A stretch of 55,618 bases of DNA from Rhodocyclaceae bacterium (GTDB lineage Bacteria; Pseudomonadota; Gammaproteobacteria; Burkholderiales; Rhodocyclaceae). Positions 44,614 through 53,220 of this stretch are shown here, in pieces (the first letter of the stretch is position 1; each line of letters begins with the position of its first letter). Under the pieces are notes generated by a model. It was not told where the DNA came from. It saw nothing but the letters and a program-made list of their open reading frames with translations, and made no database searches. Both the position numbers and the translations under genes were made by a program. The stretch spans positions 1-55,618 of the forward strand of contig WBUF01000012.1 of the NCBI GenBank assembly GCA_008933825.1, read 5' to 3'.

Positions 44614-45655
44614 GCTGGCCTCCCTCCCCGTCTTCGGGCTTGACGTTGCGGCGGGCGACAAAAGTCAGCGCCCCCAGCACGGCGATCGGCGCGATGAGGC
44701 CGCCGTAGAGCGTGTGCTGCAGGGTCTCGGACGTCGCTGCGTCGGAACGCGGCGGCAGGTCCGGGTAGCCCAGCTTCTGGAAGGGCACGCCGGAGAGCAT
44801 CAGCATCTGCGTGCCGCCGAACTCCTTCTCGCCGTAGATATGCTGCAGGTACTGCCCCGCCACGCCTGGATAGTTCTGGTTGCCGTCGTCAGTCCAGCCC
44901 TGGCGGCGCATTTCGCCCCTGCCTTCTGGCGCGCCCTGCAGGGCCTTCTCCTCCGCCGCACGCAGATGGCCGCGCGGGAACTGCGTCTTCTCGCCGGGCT
45001 TCATGGCCAGGCGCCGCTTCGCTTCCTCGCGCAGGACCGAGACCTTGCCGTAGAGCGTGGCGCCGGTGGGGCAGACTTCGGCGCAGGCGGCGTACTTGCC
45101 ATCCTTGTGACGGTGCACGCAGAGCTGGCACTTGGAAATCTGCGGCACGGCCTTGTCGTAGGTGAAGCGCGGCACGCCGAAGGGACAGGCCGCGACGCAG
45201 TAGCGGCAGCCGATGCAGGCGTCCTTGTCGTAGGTCACGATGCCGTTCTTCGGGTCCTTCTGCATGGCCGAGACCGGGCAGGCCGAGACGCAGGAAGGAT
45301 CGACGCAGTGCATGCACGACTTCTTGATGAAGGCGAAGCCGTTTTCCTCGCGGTCCTTCGCCTCCATCTTGCCGTCGCGGTAGGCCTTGATGACGTTGAG
45401 CGTCTTGCCGGAGATGTCGAGCGGTGTGTCCCAGTACTGGTCCGCCGTCGAGAACTCCAGCGGCATGCCGTTGGCCTCCTTGCAGGCGGCCACGCAGGCC
45501 TTGCAGCCGACGCAGAGGATGGAATCGAAGAGCAGCCCGACCGCCTCGGCCGGCATCGGATGGGTGTCGCGCGCCTGCGCCGGACAGCTCGCCGCTCCCG
45601 TGGCAAGGGCGGTGCCGCCGGCGAGCGATGCCTTGAAGAATGTGCGCCGGTCCAT
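44606..45655 (-). CDS. hybA: Hydrogenase 4Fe-4S ferredoxin-type subunit HybA
   Basis: 349 residues from the ATG at 45655. N-terminal RRTFFK twin-arginine signal, then four Cys clusters (CVGCKACVAACKEANG, CMHCVDPSCVSACPVSAM, CIGCRYCVAACPFGVP and CQLCVHRHKDGKYAACAEVCPTGA). A C-terminal membrane segment (about 314-335) anchors it. Carries electrons between HybO and HybB. Starts 2 bases after the hybO stop. Contains motif copies E and J. Confidence 0.93.
   Translation of the reverse strand: MDRRTFFKASLAGGTALATGAASCPAQARDTHPMPAEAVGLLFDSILCVGCKACVAACKEANGMPLEFSTADQYWDTPLDISGKTLNVIKAYRDGKMEAKDREENGFAFIKKSCMHCVDPSCVSACPVSAMQKDPKNGIVTYDKDACIGCRYCVAACPFGVPRFTYDKAVPQISKCQLCVHRHKDGKYAACAEVCPTGATLYGKVSVLREEAKRRLAMKPGEKTQFPRGHLRAAEEKALQGAPEGRGEMRRQGWTDDGNQNYPGVAGQYLQHIYGEKEFGGTQMLMLSGVPFQKLGYPDLPPRSDAATSETLQHTLYGGLIAPIAVLGALTFVARRNVKPEDGEGGQHG
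44663..44684 (+). repeat. Dispersed motif copy E (exact)
   Basis: AGTCAG-N10-ACGGCG inside hybA, where the coding strand reads VLGALTFVA in the C-terminal membrane helix. Preceded by ACAAA. Confidence 0.6.
44887..44908 (+). repeat. Dispersed motif copy J (two mismatches)
   Basis: CGTCAG-N10-GCGGCG inside hybA. Blocks match the consensus at 10 of 12 positions with the same spacing. Weak, included for completeness. Confidence 0.3.
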
Positions 45656-45657
45656 GG

Positions 45658-46818
45658 TCACTCGCCTTTCTTCTGCGCCTGGGCTTCGTCCTGCTTGCCG
45701 AGGTTCTTCGCCAGCATCGCCGCGCCACCGGCCGCCGCGCCGGCGATGGCCGCCAGGGCGGCGGCGGAAGCGAAGCTCGACTTGCCCTGCTGCTCGACGA
45801 TGCCCGGGTAGGAGGCCGGCGGGCTCATGCCCTTCAGTTGCGCGGTCATGTGGATCGGCTTGGTGAAGCCGACGCCCTTCTCCGAGCAGCCGATGCAGGG
45901 GTGGCCGCAGGCCACCGGCCAGTTCGACTCGCCGACGTCGCCGAAGCCGATGGTCGAGCAGTTGGCGTAGGTCTCCGGGCCCTTGCAGCCGAGCTTGTAA
46001 AGGCAGTAGCCCTTGCGGTGGCCCTCGTCGCCGAAGGCCAGGGCGAAGCGGCCGGCGTCGAAATGGGCGCGGCGCTCGCAGTGCTCGTGGATGATGCGGC
46101 CGTAGGCGAATTTCGGCCGCCCGAGCTGGTCTACATCGGGCAGTTTGCCGAAGGTGAGAAAGTGCACCGCCGTAGCGAGGAAGTTGTAGGGGTTGGGCGG
46201 GCAGCCGGGAATCGTCACCACCGGCTTGCCGAGCACGTCGGCCACGCCGGACGAGCCGGTCGGGCTGGAATCGGCGCCGGAAATCGAGGGAATCGTCGAG
46301 GGCATGCCGCCCCAGGAGGCGCAGGAGCCGATGGCAATCACCGCCGCGGCATCGGCCGCGCACTCCTTCAGCATGTCGATCGCGGTATGGCCTCCGATCT
46401 TGCAATAGATGCCGTTTTGCTTGGTCGGAATGGCCCCTTCGACGACCAGGATGTACTTGCCCTTGTTGGCCTTCATGGCGGCCTTGCGCGCGGCTTCCGC
46501 CTGGTGGCCGGCGGCGGCCATCAGCGTTTCGTGGTAATCGAGCGAAATGACGTCGAGGATGAGTTTTTCGAGCGTCGGGTGCTCGGCGCGCAGCAGCGAC
46601 TCCGAGCAGCCCGTGCATTCCTGGAAGTGCAGCCAGATCACCGAGGGCCGCTTGGCCTTTTCGACCGCCTTGGCGATCGCCGCTTCTGCACCGGAGGACA
46701 AGCCCAGGGTGGTCGCCGTGGCGGCGCAGAACTGCAGAAACTCGCGCCGGTCGATGCGGAGCCGGCCTGCCACCTCGGCGGCAGCTTCGGTTGCTTCTTC
46801 AATAAAGGTTTCGCTCAT
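45658..46818 (-). CDS. hybO: [NiFe]-hydrogenase small subunit
   Basis: 386 residues from the ATG at 46818. Tat signal RIDRREFLQFCAATATTLGL, then the Fe-S ligands: proximal cluster ECTGCSES and GSCASWGG, later CPPNPYNF, HEHCERRAHFDAGRF and CPLYKLGCKG-like GYCLYKLGCKGPETYANCS, and HPCIGCSEKG. C-terminal hydrophobic tail (about 350-372, AALAAIAGAAAGGAAML) fits the membrane anchor of exported small subunits. First gene of the hyb operon. Confidence 0.93.
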   Translation of the reverse strand: MSETFIEEATEAAAEVAGRLRIDRREFLQFCAATATTLGLSSGAEAAIAKAVEKAKRPSVIWLHFQECTGCSESLLRAEHPTLEKLILDVISLDYHETLMAAAGHQAEAARKAAMKANKGKYILVVEGAIPTKQNGIYCKIGGHTAIDMLKECAADAAAVIAIGSCASWGGMPSTIPSISGADSSPTGSSGVADVLGKPVVTIPGCPPNPYNFLATAVHFLTFGKLPDVDQLGRPKFAYGRIIHEHCERRAHFDAGRFALAFGDEGHRKGYCLYKLGCKGPETYANCSTIGFGDVGESNWPVACGHPCIGCSEKGVGFTKPIHMTAQLKGMSPPASYPGIVEQQGKSSFASAAALAAIAGAAAGGAAMLAKNLGKQDEAQAQKKGE

Positions 46819-46941
46819 GTCCTCGATCCTTCCGTTAGCCAATCCCTGCCCGCGGCTGCGCCGGGGGCCCTCCAACAACGATCTTCTTGTTCGCACCGTA
46901 GAATTTCCGGCGAGCTTTACATCGGATGGCTTCTTACAAGT

Positions 46942-46978
46942 TTCATGCCCGCATAAAGCATATTGCTGGCAGCATGAA
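46942..46978. promoter_or_regulatory. Large dyad in the hyb upstream region
   Basis: TTCATGC (46942-46948) and GCATGAA (46972-46978) are exact inverted repeats across a 23-base spacer, in the region between hybO (start 46818) and the PilZ-type gene (start 47222). Nearby A+T-rich sequence (46998-47023) could hold promoter boxes. Regulator unknown. The rest of this 403-base intergenic region shows no gene. Confidence 0.35.
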
Positions 46979-47221
46979 TAACAATGGCTTGCGAGTAATC
47001 GATTTAGATATATAGCAAACTGCCCTACTTGCGGTTGCCGGAAGGGCTTGCTTAGCGGTAACCAGGTTTCCATGACTCGTAGCAGCGATGCCCAGGCCTT
47101 GAACGATGCTGCGAAGCCGCTCGCGTTTCAGGAAACGAGCGGCGGTCAGCGCGCGACGAACGGGCGCGTACCGTGCATTTGTGCACTGGCGAACCGGAAT
47201 CGCTTATGACATCCTTGGGCC

Positions 47222-48826
47222 ATGAAACTGAACGAACTCCTGCCCGCCAAGGGCAGCGCGGATCCGCTCGATCCCGATCGTTTCCAGGCCTGGCTCGCCA
47301 CACTCCCCGCCGAACGTCCCGGCGTTGCCGCCCAGGCGCTGATGAACGAGTGGCTGCGTTTCCGCGCCGCCAACAGCCGCACGCGCCTGAAGCTCTTCGA
47401 GGCCTCGCTCGACATCGCCTATCGCCTGGTGCGCGAGGCGGAGAAACAGCTCGCGGCCAGCCACCTGCCGCTGGAGCAGGAGGTGCAGCTGATGTTCCTC
47501 GCCATCAATGCGCTGCTGAAGACGATGGCGGCCTGCTATGCCGGCATTGCCGACGAGCTCGGCCACAAATGGATCGGCTTCGGCTTCGCCAAGCCGCTGC
47601 GCCTGGCCACCGTGCGCGCCATGGAATTCCAGGCGCAGCGCCTCGACCTCGCCTACCGGGTCTACGCGCGCGGCTCGAAGTCGGCCTGGAGCGAACTGCA
47701 CCGCCTCTACCGCATCGCCCGCGACAACGGTTTCGCGACGGTGAAGCCGTCGGGCGCCCACGCCAGCGCCGAGCAGGTTTACGTGAACGCCCTGCTGATG
47801 GACTTCGCCGAGCCGACCAAGCTGGCGCCGGGTGAACTGGAGAGAGTGCGCTTCTACGTCTCGCGCCATGCCAAGTACGCCCAGATCGAAGGCGCTGCCT
47901 CCGCGAAAAAGGGCGAGCCCATCGATGCCTGCTTCCTCATCAAGCCGAAGGAAGCGCGCGCCGGCCGTTCGCTGCTGCGGGCGGGCGGCGCGCCCGTCGA
48001 GCAAGGCGATCTCGTCCTGCGCTGCAGCCGCCTGCTCGCCAAGCTGCAGGGCCAGATCGGCGGCATCGAAAAAGGGCTCGAGCCGGCCCGCCTCGGCCTG
48101 CCGCTGGCGGCGCGCCAGCCGGGCTACATGGCGCTGATGCGCAACCTGCACCGCCTGTGGAGCGCACCGCCCATGCGCCGCTTCAGCCGGCAGAAGTTCA
48201 AGCCGCGCGTGGACCTCGTCGTCGGCTTCGACGCGCTGTGGACCTACCTCACCGGGCCGGCCAACCGCCGCCGCACCGACGAACTGCCCGTGAAGGTCGA
48301 TACCAGCGAATGGGCTATCGGCAACGAAAGCCCGGGCGGGTTTTCGCTGCAGTACGTCGCCGGCAATGCCGCGCCGGTGCGCGTCGGCGAAGTCGTCGGT
48401 CTGCGCCCGCGCGACCAGAGCGCGGTACATGTCTGCCTGACGCGCCGGGTCGTCACCGGAGACCTGCAGAGCCTGGAACTCGGCCTGCAGAACCTGGCGC
48501 CCGGTGGCATGCCGACCATGGTCTCGCTGGAAAGCACGGACAAGCAGGGTCGTACGCAAGCCAGGGCAGTGCGCGTCATCGTCCTGCCCAAGCTGCCCTC
48601 GGCCGGCGACGGCCCGGCACTGATCGCCCCGGCGCAGAGTATCCGGCCCGGCGTGTCTGTCTATCTGCAGCAGCGCAACGGTCCGCTGCGCCTGTGGGTC
48701 AGCAAACCCATCGAGCAATGCCCGGGCTGCGAGGTGTTTGCGCTGATGCCCTACGCCGCCCCCCCGACGGCCTCCCCGAGGCCGGAGCAGGCCGTCCCCC
48801 CGCGCAGCCCGGCCATTGCCGGCTGA
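47222..48826 (+). CDS. PilZ-domain protein, tandem paralogue 1
   Basis: 534 residues, soluble. Long helical N-terminal part (about 1-300) of unknown fold with LYRVYARGSKSAWSELHRLYRIAR. C-terminal PilZ-type c-di-GMP site: RRFSR gives RxxxR (R319, R323) and NESPGG gives NxSxxG (N368 to G373), separated by about 45 residues, more than usual. A Pro-rich tail follows (APPTASPRPEQAVPPRSP). A cytoplasmic c-di-GMP receptor, perhaps FimW-like, is the best guess. Tandem with a second copy 165 bases downstream. Confidence 0.72.
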   Translation: MKLNELLPAKGSADPLDPDRFQAWLATLPAERPGVAAQALMNEWLRFRAANSRTRLKLFEASLDIAYRLVREAEKQLAASHLPLEQEVQLMFLAINALLKTMAACYAGIADELGHKWIGFGFAKPLRLATVRAMEFQAQRLDLAYRVYARGSKSAWSELHRLYRIARDNGFATVKPSGAHASAEQVYVNALLMDFAEPTKLAPGELERVRFYVSRHAKYAQIEGAASAKKGEPIDACFLIKPKEARAGRSLLRAGGAPVEQGDLVLRCSRLLAKLQGQIGGIEKGLEPARLGLPLAARQPGYMALMRNLHRLWSAPPMRRFSRQKFKPRVDLVVGFDALWTYLTGPANRRRTDELPVKVDTSEWAIGNESPGGFSLQYVAGNAAPVRVGEVVGLRPRDQSAVHVCLTRRVVTGDLQSLELGLQNLAPGGMPTMVSLESTDKQGRTQARAVRVIVLPKLPSAGDGPALIAPAQSIRPGVSVYLQQRNGPLRLWVSKPIEQCPGCEVFALMPYAAPPTASPRPEQAVPPRSPAIAG

Positions 48827-48991
48827 CGCCTACTCCGCCGGTTTCCCTCGGCACGGCAGCCGGTGTGTCCCCTTCCGCCTGCTGCATTGCGGCATCCGAT
48901 CGCAGCGGGCGGGACAGGGACTGGCAGCCGCCGCATTCTTATGCCATCCTTTTATTTTGGAGGCGGCTGCCGCAACCCACAGGAACCCGGC

Positions 48992-50566
48992 GTGTTCCCT
49001 TACCATTTTCTGATATCCCTCTTGCCTGAAGGCGGCCAGTCCTTCGCCGCCGGGCTGCACCCGGAGATGTTGCGAGCCTGGCTGACGGCGCATGCCGGGA
49101 TGCCTCCCGCGGAAGCCGCCGCTGCCATCAAGGAGCAGTTGCAGCGCCTCGCCGCCGCGCCGGGCCTGCGCCTTCGCATGCGGATGCTCGACATCCTTGC
49201 CGAAGAAACCCGGCGCATCGCCGGATCCGTCGAGGCCGATCTCGACCGGGCGCACCACCCCCTGTCGACAGCGCTGCGAGGCCAGGTAGTGGCGGGCAAC
49301 AACCTGCTCAAATGCCATGCGCAATCCTATCGCGCGGTCGCCGAGAAGCTGCTGGTCGGCTGGCTTCGCTGGGGCAATGGCGACCTGTTGCGCCACGCCC
49401 TGCGCAACGCCATGGACCTGGAGCGCCGGCGCCTGCTGCTGGCCCATCGCGCCTACGCGCCGGGTTCGAAGTCCGCCTGGCGCAGCCTGCACCGGCTCTA
49501 CCGGATGGCGCGAAGTGCCAGGCTCGACGGCAACGCGGCGGAAGACGCAATCGCGATCCGCCACCAATATCTGAAGACCCTCCTGCTGGCGCTCGCCGAG
49601 CCGGCGCAGCTGGCCCCGGGCGAACTCGACCGGATACGCTTCTATCTGGAGCGCCATGCCGGATTGGCCGAACTGCGCGATCTGGCGAGCCAGGCGCCCT
49701 GGAGCAACGCGGCGTCTGCCGAGGGATGCTTCCTCATCCGGCGCAACGAGGAAGGCCCCGGACGCTCCCTGCGCAAATGGCATCAGATCGAGGCTCAGGG
49801 CGGCGACCTGCTGCTTGACTGCGGCCCCCTGCTGAAGAGAATGCACGGCCAGATCGATGCGATCGAACGCGGCGTGCTGCCCTCGAAAGTCGGCCTGCCC
49901 AGCGTCGCGCACCGGCCGAACTACCTCGCCATGATGAAGGGCCTGCTGACGCTCTGGAGCGCGCCCCCCGTGCGCCGCTTCCCCCGCCAGCACTTCAAGC
50001 CAAGGGTCGAACTGGCCACCGGTCTCGACGATCTCTGGACCCTGCTCTCGGGCGCCCCTCCGCGGCGGCGGCGCGGCGACGCCGCACCGCACCCACCAGA
50101 AGCCGGCACCGTCGAGCTCAGCGAATGGTCGGTCGCCAACGAAAGCCCGACCGGCTTCGCGCTGGACTACTTGAGCGGCGACAGCGGCACCCTTGCCGTC
50201 GGCATGCTGGCCGGCGTGCGCTCGCCGGATCGGGGCCAGACGCATATCTGCCTGGTGCGGCGGCTTGTCAGCGGCGACGCCCGCCGCACCGAGCTCGGCC
50301 TGCAGAAATACGCGCCTTGCGCCGTGCCGACCACGATCACCTGGGGAGGCGGCGCTGCTGCACCAAGGCCGCCTGTACGGGCCATCGTGCTGCCGCAGGT
50401 GCCATCGCTCGGCGGCGCGGCTGCGGTCATCGCGGCGCCCGGCGCGCTACGTCCGGGCAAGCGCGTGCCGTTCGAGCTGGAAGGCCGCCGGCTCACCTAT
50501 GTCGCCGGAATGCCGATCGAACATGGCGTCCATCACGAAGTCATCTCACTGACCTGTCCGGACTGA
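48992..50566 (+). CDS. PilZ-domain protein, tandem paralogue 2
   Basis: 524 residues from the GTG at 48992, which has AGGA before it and aligns well with the start of paralogue 1; an in-frame ATG at 48941 (541 residues) lacks a ribosome binding site. It keeps the whole layout: LAHRAYAPGSKSAWRSLHRLYRMAR in the helical part, RRFPR (RxxxR), FKPRVEL, and NESPTG (NxSxxG). The two proteins are similar along their length but clearly diverged, so the duplication is not recent. Predicted c-di-GMP receptor. Confidence 0.7.
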   Translation: MFPYHFLISLLPEGGQSFAAGLHPEMLRAWLTAHAGMPPAEAAAAIKEQLQRLAAAPGLRLRMRMLDILAEETRRIAGSVEADLDRAHHPLSTALRGQVVAGNNLLKCHAQSYRAVAEKLLVGWLRWGNGDLLRHALRNAMDLERRRLLLAHRAYAPGSKSAWRSLHRLYRMARSARLDGNAAEDAIAIRHQYLKTLLLALAEPAQLAPGELDRIRFYLERHAGLAELRDLASQAPWSNAASAEGCFLIRRNEEGPGRSLRKWHQIEAQGGDLLLDCGPLLKRMHGQIDAIERGVLPSKVGLPSVAHRPNYLAMMKGLLTLWSAPPVRRFPRQHFKPRVELATGLDDLWTLLSGAPPRRRRGDAAPHPPEAGTVELSEWSVANESPTGFALDYLSGDSGTLAVGMLAGVRSPDRGQTHICLVRRLVSGDARRTELGLQKYAPCAVPTTITWGGGAAAPRPPVRAIVLPQVPSLGGAAAVIAAPGALRPGKRVPFELEGRRLTYVAGMPIEHGVHHEVISLTCPD

Positions 50567-50568
50567 GC

Positions 50569-51303
50569 TCACGACGGGTCCGGTACGAAACCTGCCGGAA
50601 ACGGCTGGGGATGCGCCCGATGCGGCTGGCGCGGGATGATGCCGCGCGCCAACAGGTTCTCGCGCGAGTCGTAATAGATCGAAACGATCCCGGCCGGCCT
50701 TTCGTCGGCGCGGCGGAAATCCGCATAGCGGGCCGGATCGTGCAGCCGCTCGCCATGGCCGGTGCCGAGTCGCTCGCCCTCCGACCGTTCTCGTACTCCG
50801 CCGGCGGCATCCGCCGCCGTGGCCGGCGCCTGCTTCTGCAGCGGCGCCGGCTGCGGCGCGACGTATTCCCTGAACAGCGCCACGCCGACGACGCCGACAT
50901 GGTCGGGTCGGCCGGTGCGCGCGGCATAGGCATCCGGCAGTGCGGTGAAATGGAAGGCCGCCACGTCTTCGAGGCTCTTGCGCCAGCCGCGCACGACCGT
51001 CGACTGCCGCGGCGCGAGCACATAGCCGGACTGTCCGGCAGAGGCCGTCTCGCCGGTGATGGCATTCACGCCGTCCACGGACAGCACGGCCAGCACCCTG
51101 CCGTTGCTGCGGTTGGCGAGTCGCACGGCGTAACGCCCGCCGGGCTTGCCGACGACATATCGTCGCCCCTCGTGATGCCAGGATTCCAGCCGAAGTCCGG
51201 TCGAGGAATCGACGATTTCCACTTCGGCGAGCTGCCCGGCGCCGGCCAGCGGGGCGCCAGCCAGCCAAATCATGCATACAAGAATCGACAGGACCTTTCG
51301 CAT
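50569..51303 (-). CDS. Exported protein of unknown function
   Basis: 244 residues with signal peptide MRKVLSILVCMIWLAGAPLAGA. The mature part starts LAEVEIVDSSTGLRLESWHHEGRRYVVGKPGGRYAVRLANRSNGRVLAVLSVDGVNAITGE, a beta-rich fold, and continues SGYVLAPRQSTVVRGWRKSLEDVAAFHFTAL. The C-terminal part is Arg- and Pro-rich. I do not recognise a named family. Convergent with the second PilZ-type gene, two bases apart. Confidence 0.72.
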   Translation of the reverse strand: MRKVLSILVCMIWLAGAPLAGAGQLAEVEIVDSSTGLRLESWHHEGRRYVVGKPGGRYAVRLANRSNGRVLAVLSVDGVNAITGETASAGQSGYVLAPRQSTVVRGWRKSLEDVAAFHFTALPDAYAARTGRPDHVGVVGVALFREYVAPQPAPLQKQAPATAADAAGGVRERSEGERLGTGHGERLHDPARYADFRRADERPAGIVSIYYDSRENLLARGIIPRQPHRAHPQPFPAGFVPDPS

Positions 51304-52860
51304 AATTGCCTCCAGAGTGATGACGGTCCTGTTCTAAACGACGGCCAGGCTGAAATGGGGTTTGCGGCCGCAGAGCCCGCTCAGAGTCTGTGAATCTTTC
51401 GCCCGCGCGACTGGGTAGTCGCGGGAGTGTTGAGAGATGCGCCAAGATGGGCGAAACATGCACGGAGCATCGTTACCTCGCTTCCTGAGTGGCTTGTCGG
51501 GCGTTTTTCCGCATGTCCCCTGTCCTCAAGCCGCGATTCCGACGACGGGGGACGCACCTGTCCCTATACCCAGCAAGTCCGGCGCAAGGGCGGCCATGCG
51601 CATCAGGTTGTGCGCCAGGGCAAACAGCAGCATCACGCACTTGACCTTCGCCAATCCCCGTACCCGGAACTGCTGCAAGCCACGGTTGCGGCTCATGGCA
51701 TTGACGCATTCGGCGCTGGCCGCCCGCTTCTTGTAAATCGCTTTCGCCTCGTCCGTACCCATCCGTTGCCGCCAGGTGGCGACCGCCTCGCTGTCGGTGG
51801 CCTTGGGCTGATGCGGATCGACCGTCTTGTCCTTCGGCTCCGGCACCGGCCCATAGACCACCGTGCTTCGACTGGCCTGCTCGATCTGCTCGTGGCCGAC
51901 GAAGCCGCCATCCACCAGCCAGGACTCCGCCGCCTCGCCACAGCGCTTCTCGATCTGTTCCACCATCGGCACCATCTGCCCCTGGTCGCTGCCCACCGTG
52001 GCGACATCCACACCTACGATCACCAGCGAGTCGGCATCGGTCGCCAGTTGCGGGTTGTACGCCGGACGGAACCCGCCATCGCCCATCTTCATCACCGTCG
52101 CCTCGGCATCGGTCATCGACGCCCGCGCCTCTTCCGGCGTCTTGCCTTGCCGCTGCTTGATCGCCTCGATCTCCGGCAGCCGGGCCAGCGCCCGCTCCAA
52201 GCGCGCTTCGCGCTCGGCCGCCGCCCGCACCCTGGCCGCCTCGCGCGCCCGTTGGCCGCGCGCCGGATCGGTGTCCATCTCGGCTTTCAGCCGGGCTACT
52301 TCGGCGCGGGCCGCCTCCAGATACGTCTCCAGCTTCTCGCGGCGTCGGAACGAACCCGCCCCCGCGCTGGCGCGTACCCTGATTCCGTCCTGCGCCACCT
52401 GCTTGAGCTTCACCGCCCCCGCCGCCATCAGACTGGCGATGCTCGCCGACAGCAGTTCGTCCAGCCCCTTGCCGTGATCCTTCCGGAAGTCCGACACCGT
52501 GTGGTAATTCACCTGCACCCCGCCGCACAGCCAGCGGTAGGCATCGTGCTCTTGCGTCAGTCGCGCGATCTGCCGCGCACTGCCCACGCCATCGAGCGTC
52601 GCGTACAGCCACAGCGCCAGCAGTATTTCCGGCGCAATCGCCGCCCGCCCCGTACCGCCTTCCACCACCCGAATGCCCGCGTAGAACGCCTTCAGGTCTT
52701 GCCGTTCGACGTATCCCCATACCAATCGCGCCCGATGCCCTTCCGGCAGCAGCGATTCCAGATCGCTCGCCCGAAATTCCATCTGCCCCCGATTCGGCAA
52801 CAGCACCCGCGCTCGGCTTCCGGTCATGGCAACTTCACTCCAAACGTCCAATGCCCCGCA
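51304..52860. mobile_element. Insertion element of IS1182 type (approximate extent)
   Basis: Bounds are a guess: they run from just after the exported-protein start to just before the nucleotidyltransferase stop. The 222 bases at the left hold a stem-loop (51399-51422, CCCGCG...CGCGGG type) and no gene; I could not identify matching terminal inverted repeats or target duplications by eye. A TATAAT in minus orientation lies at about 52860. Confidence 0.45.
51526..52827 (-). CDS. Transposase, IS1182-like DDE type
   Basis: 433 residues from the ATG at 52827 (GGAG upstream; an in-frame TTG at 52851 is an alternative). N-terminal DUF772-type domain: LPEGHRARLVWGYVERQDLKAFYAGIRVVEGGTGRAAIAPEILLALWLYATLDGVGSARQIARL, then the DDE catalytic part with VAQDGIRVRASAG, VIVGVDVATVGSDQGQMVP and SWLVDGGFVGHEQIE, and a C-terminal GLAKVKCVMLLFALAHNLMRM. 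Full-length and apparently intact. Element ends could not be fixed from the sequence. Confidence 0.88.
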   Translation of the reverse strand: MTGSRARVLLPNRGQMEFRASDLESLLPEGHRARLVWGYVERQDLKAFYAGIRVVEGGTGRAAIAPEILLALWLYATLDGVGSARQIARLTQEHDAYRWLCGGVQVNYHTVSDFRKDHGKGLDELLSASIASLMAAGAVKLKQVAQDGIRVRASAGAGSFRRREKLETYLEAARAEVARLKAEMDTDPARGQRAREAARVRAAAEREARLERALARLPEIEAIKQRQGKTPEEARASMTDAEATVMKMGDGGFRPAYNPQLATDADSLVIVGVDVATVGSDQGQMVPMVEQIEKRCGEAAESWLVDGGFVGHEQIEQASRSTVVYGPVPEPKDKTVDPHQPKATDSEAVATWRQRMGTDEAKAIYKKRAASAECVNAMSRNRGLQQFRVRGLAKVKCVMLLFALAHNLMRMAALAPDLLGIGTGASPVVGIAA

Positions 52861-53169
52861 TTATACCATTCGCATATCATGCATTTGCTGGATGGCGGGA
52901 ATATTTTCACGGCCTCTCAGGAGATTGGGAGCGGCCAGCACCACGTCCACCTTGCGTCCTGCCATGGTGCGACTGATCCGTCCGGCGATGCGGGCAGCGA
53001 GCGGCGCCGGATCCGCGACGGAATGGGGTACTTCAACCAATAGATCCACATCGCCTCCCTTGGCCGCGTCGTCGAGACGCGAACCGAACAGTCGCACGGT
53101 AGCTTCCTCTCCCGCCTGTTCAAGGACGATAGCGCGAATGGCCGAGATCTGCGTTTGTGTCAATCGCAT
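52861..53169 (-). CDS. MNT-type nucleotidyltransferase domain protein
   Basis: 102 residues. LFGSRLDDAAKGGDVDLLVEVP carries the GSxxxxxxxxxDxD catalytic pattern of minimal nucleotidyltransferases, which usually pair with a HEPN toxin partner. The C-terminal end (NLLRGRENIPAIQQMHDMRMV) reaches the edge of the insertion element, and no HEPN gene follows, so the tail or the partner may have been lost on insertion. Domain assignment is from sequence; loss of partner is inference. Confidence 0.78.
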   Translation of the reverse strand: MRLTQTQISAIRAIVLEQAGEEATVRLFGSRLDDAAKGGDVDLLVEVPHSVADPAPLAARIAGRISRTMAGRKVDVVLAAPNLLRGRENIPAIQQMHDMRMV

Positions 53170-53220
53170 GAGTGAAATGATGTCACATTTCCAGACGGCA
53201 TTGTCGGCCTGAACGCCGAC

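Noticed and set aside
46819..47221. Possible sigma-54 promoter or FNR box for the hydrogenase operon
   Set aside because: No TGGCAC-N5-TTGC or TTGAT-N4-ATCAA match of acceptable quality on either strand.
51350..52900. Terminal inverted repeats of the insertion element
   Set aside because: Candidate end sequences on the left did not match the reverse complement of the right side beyond a few bases.
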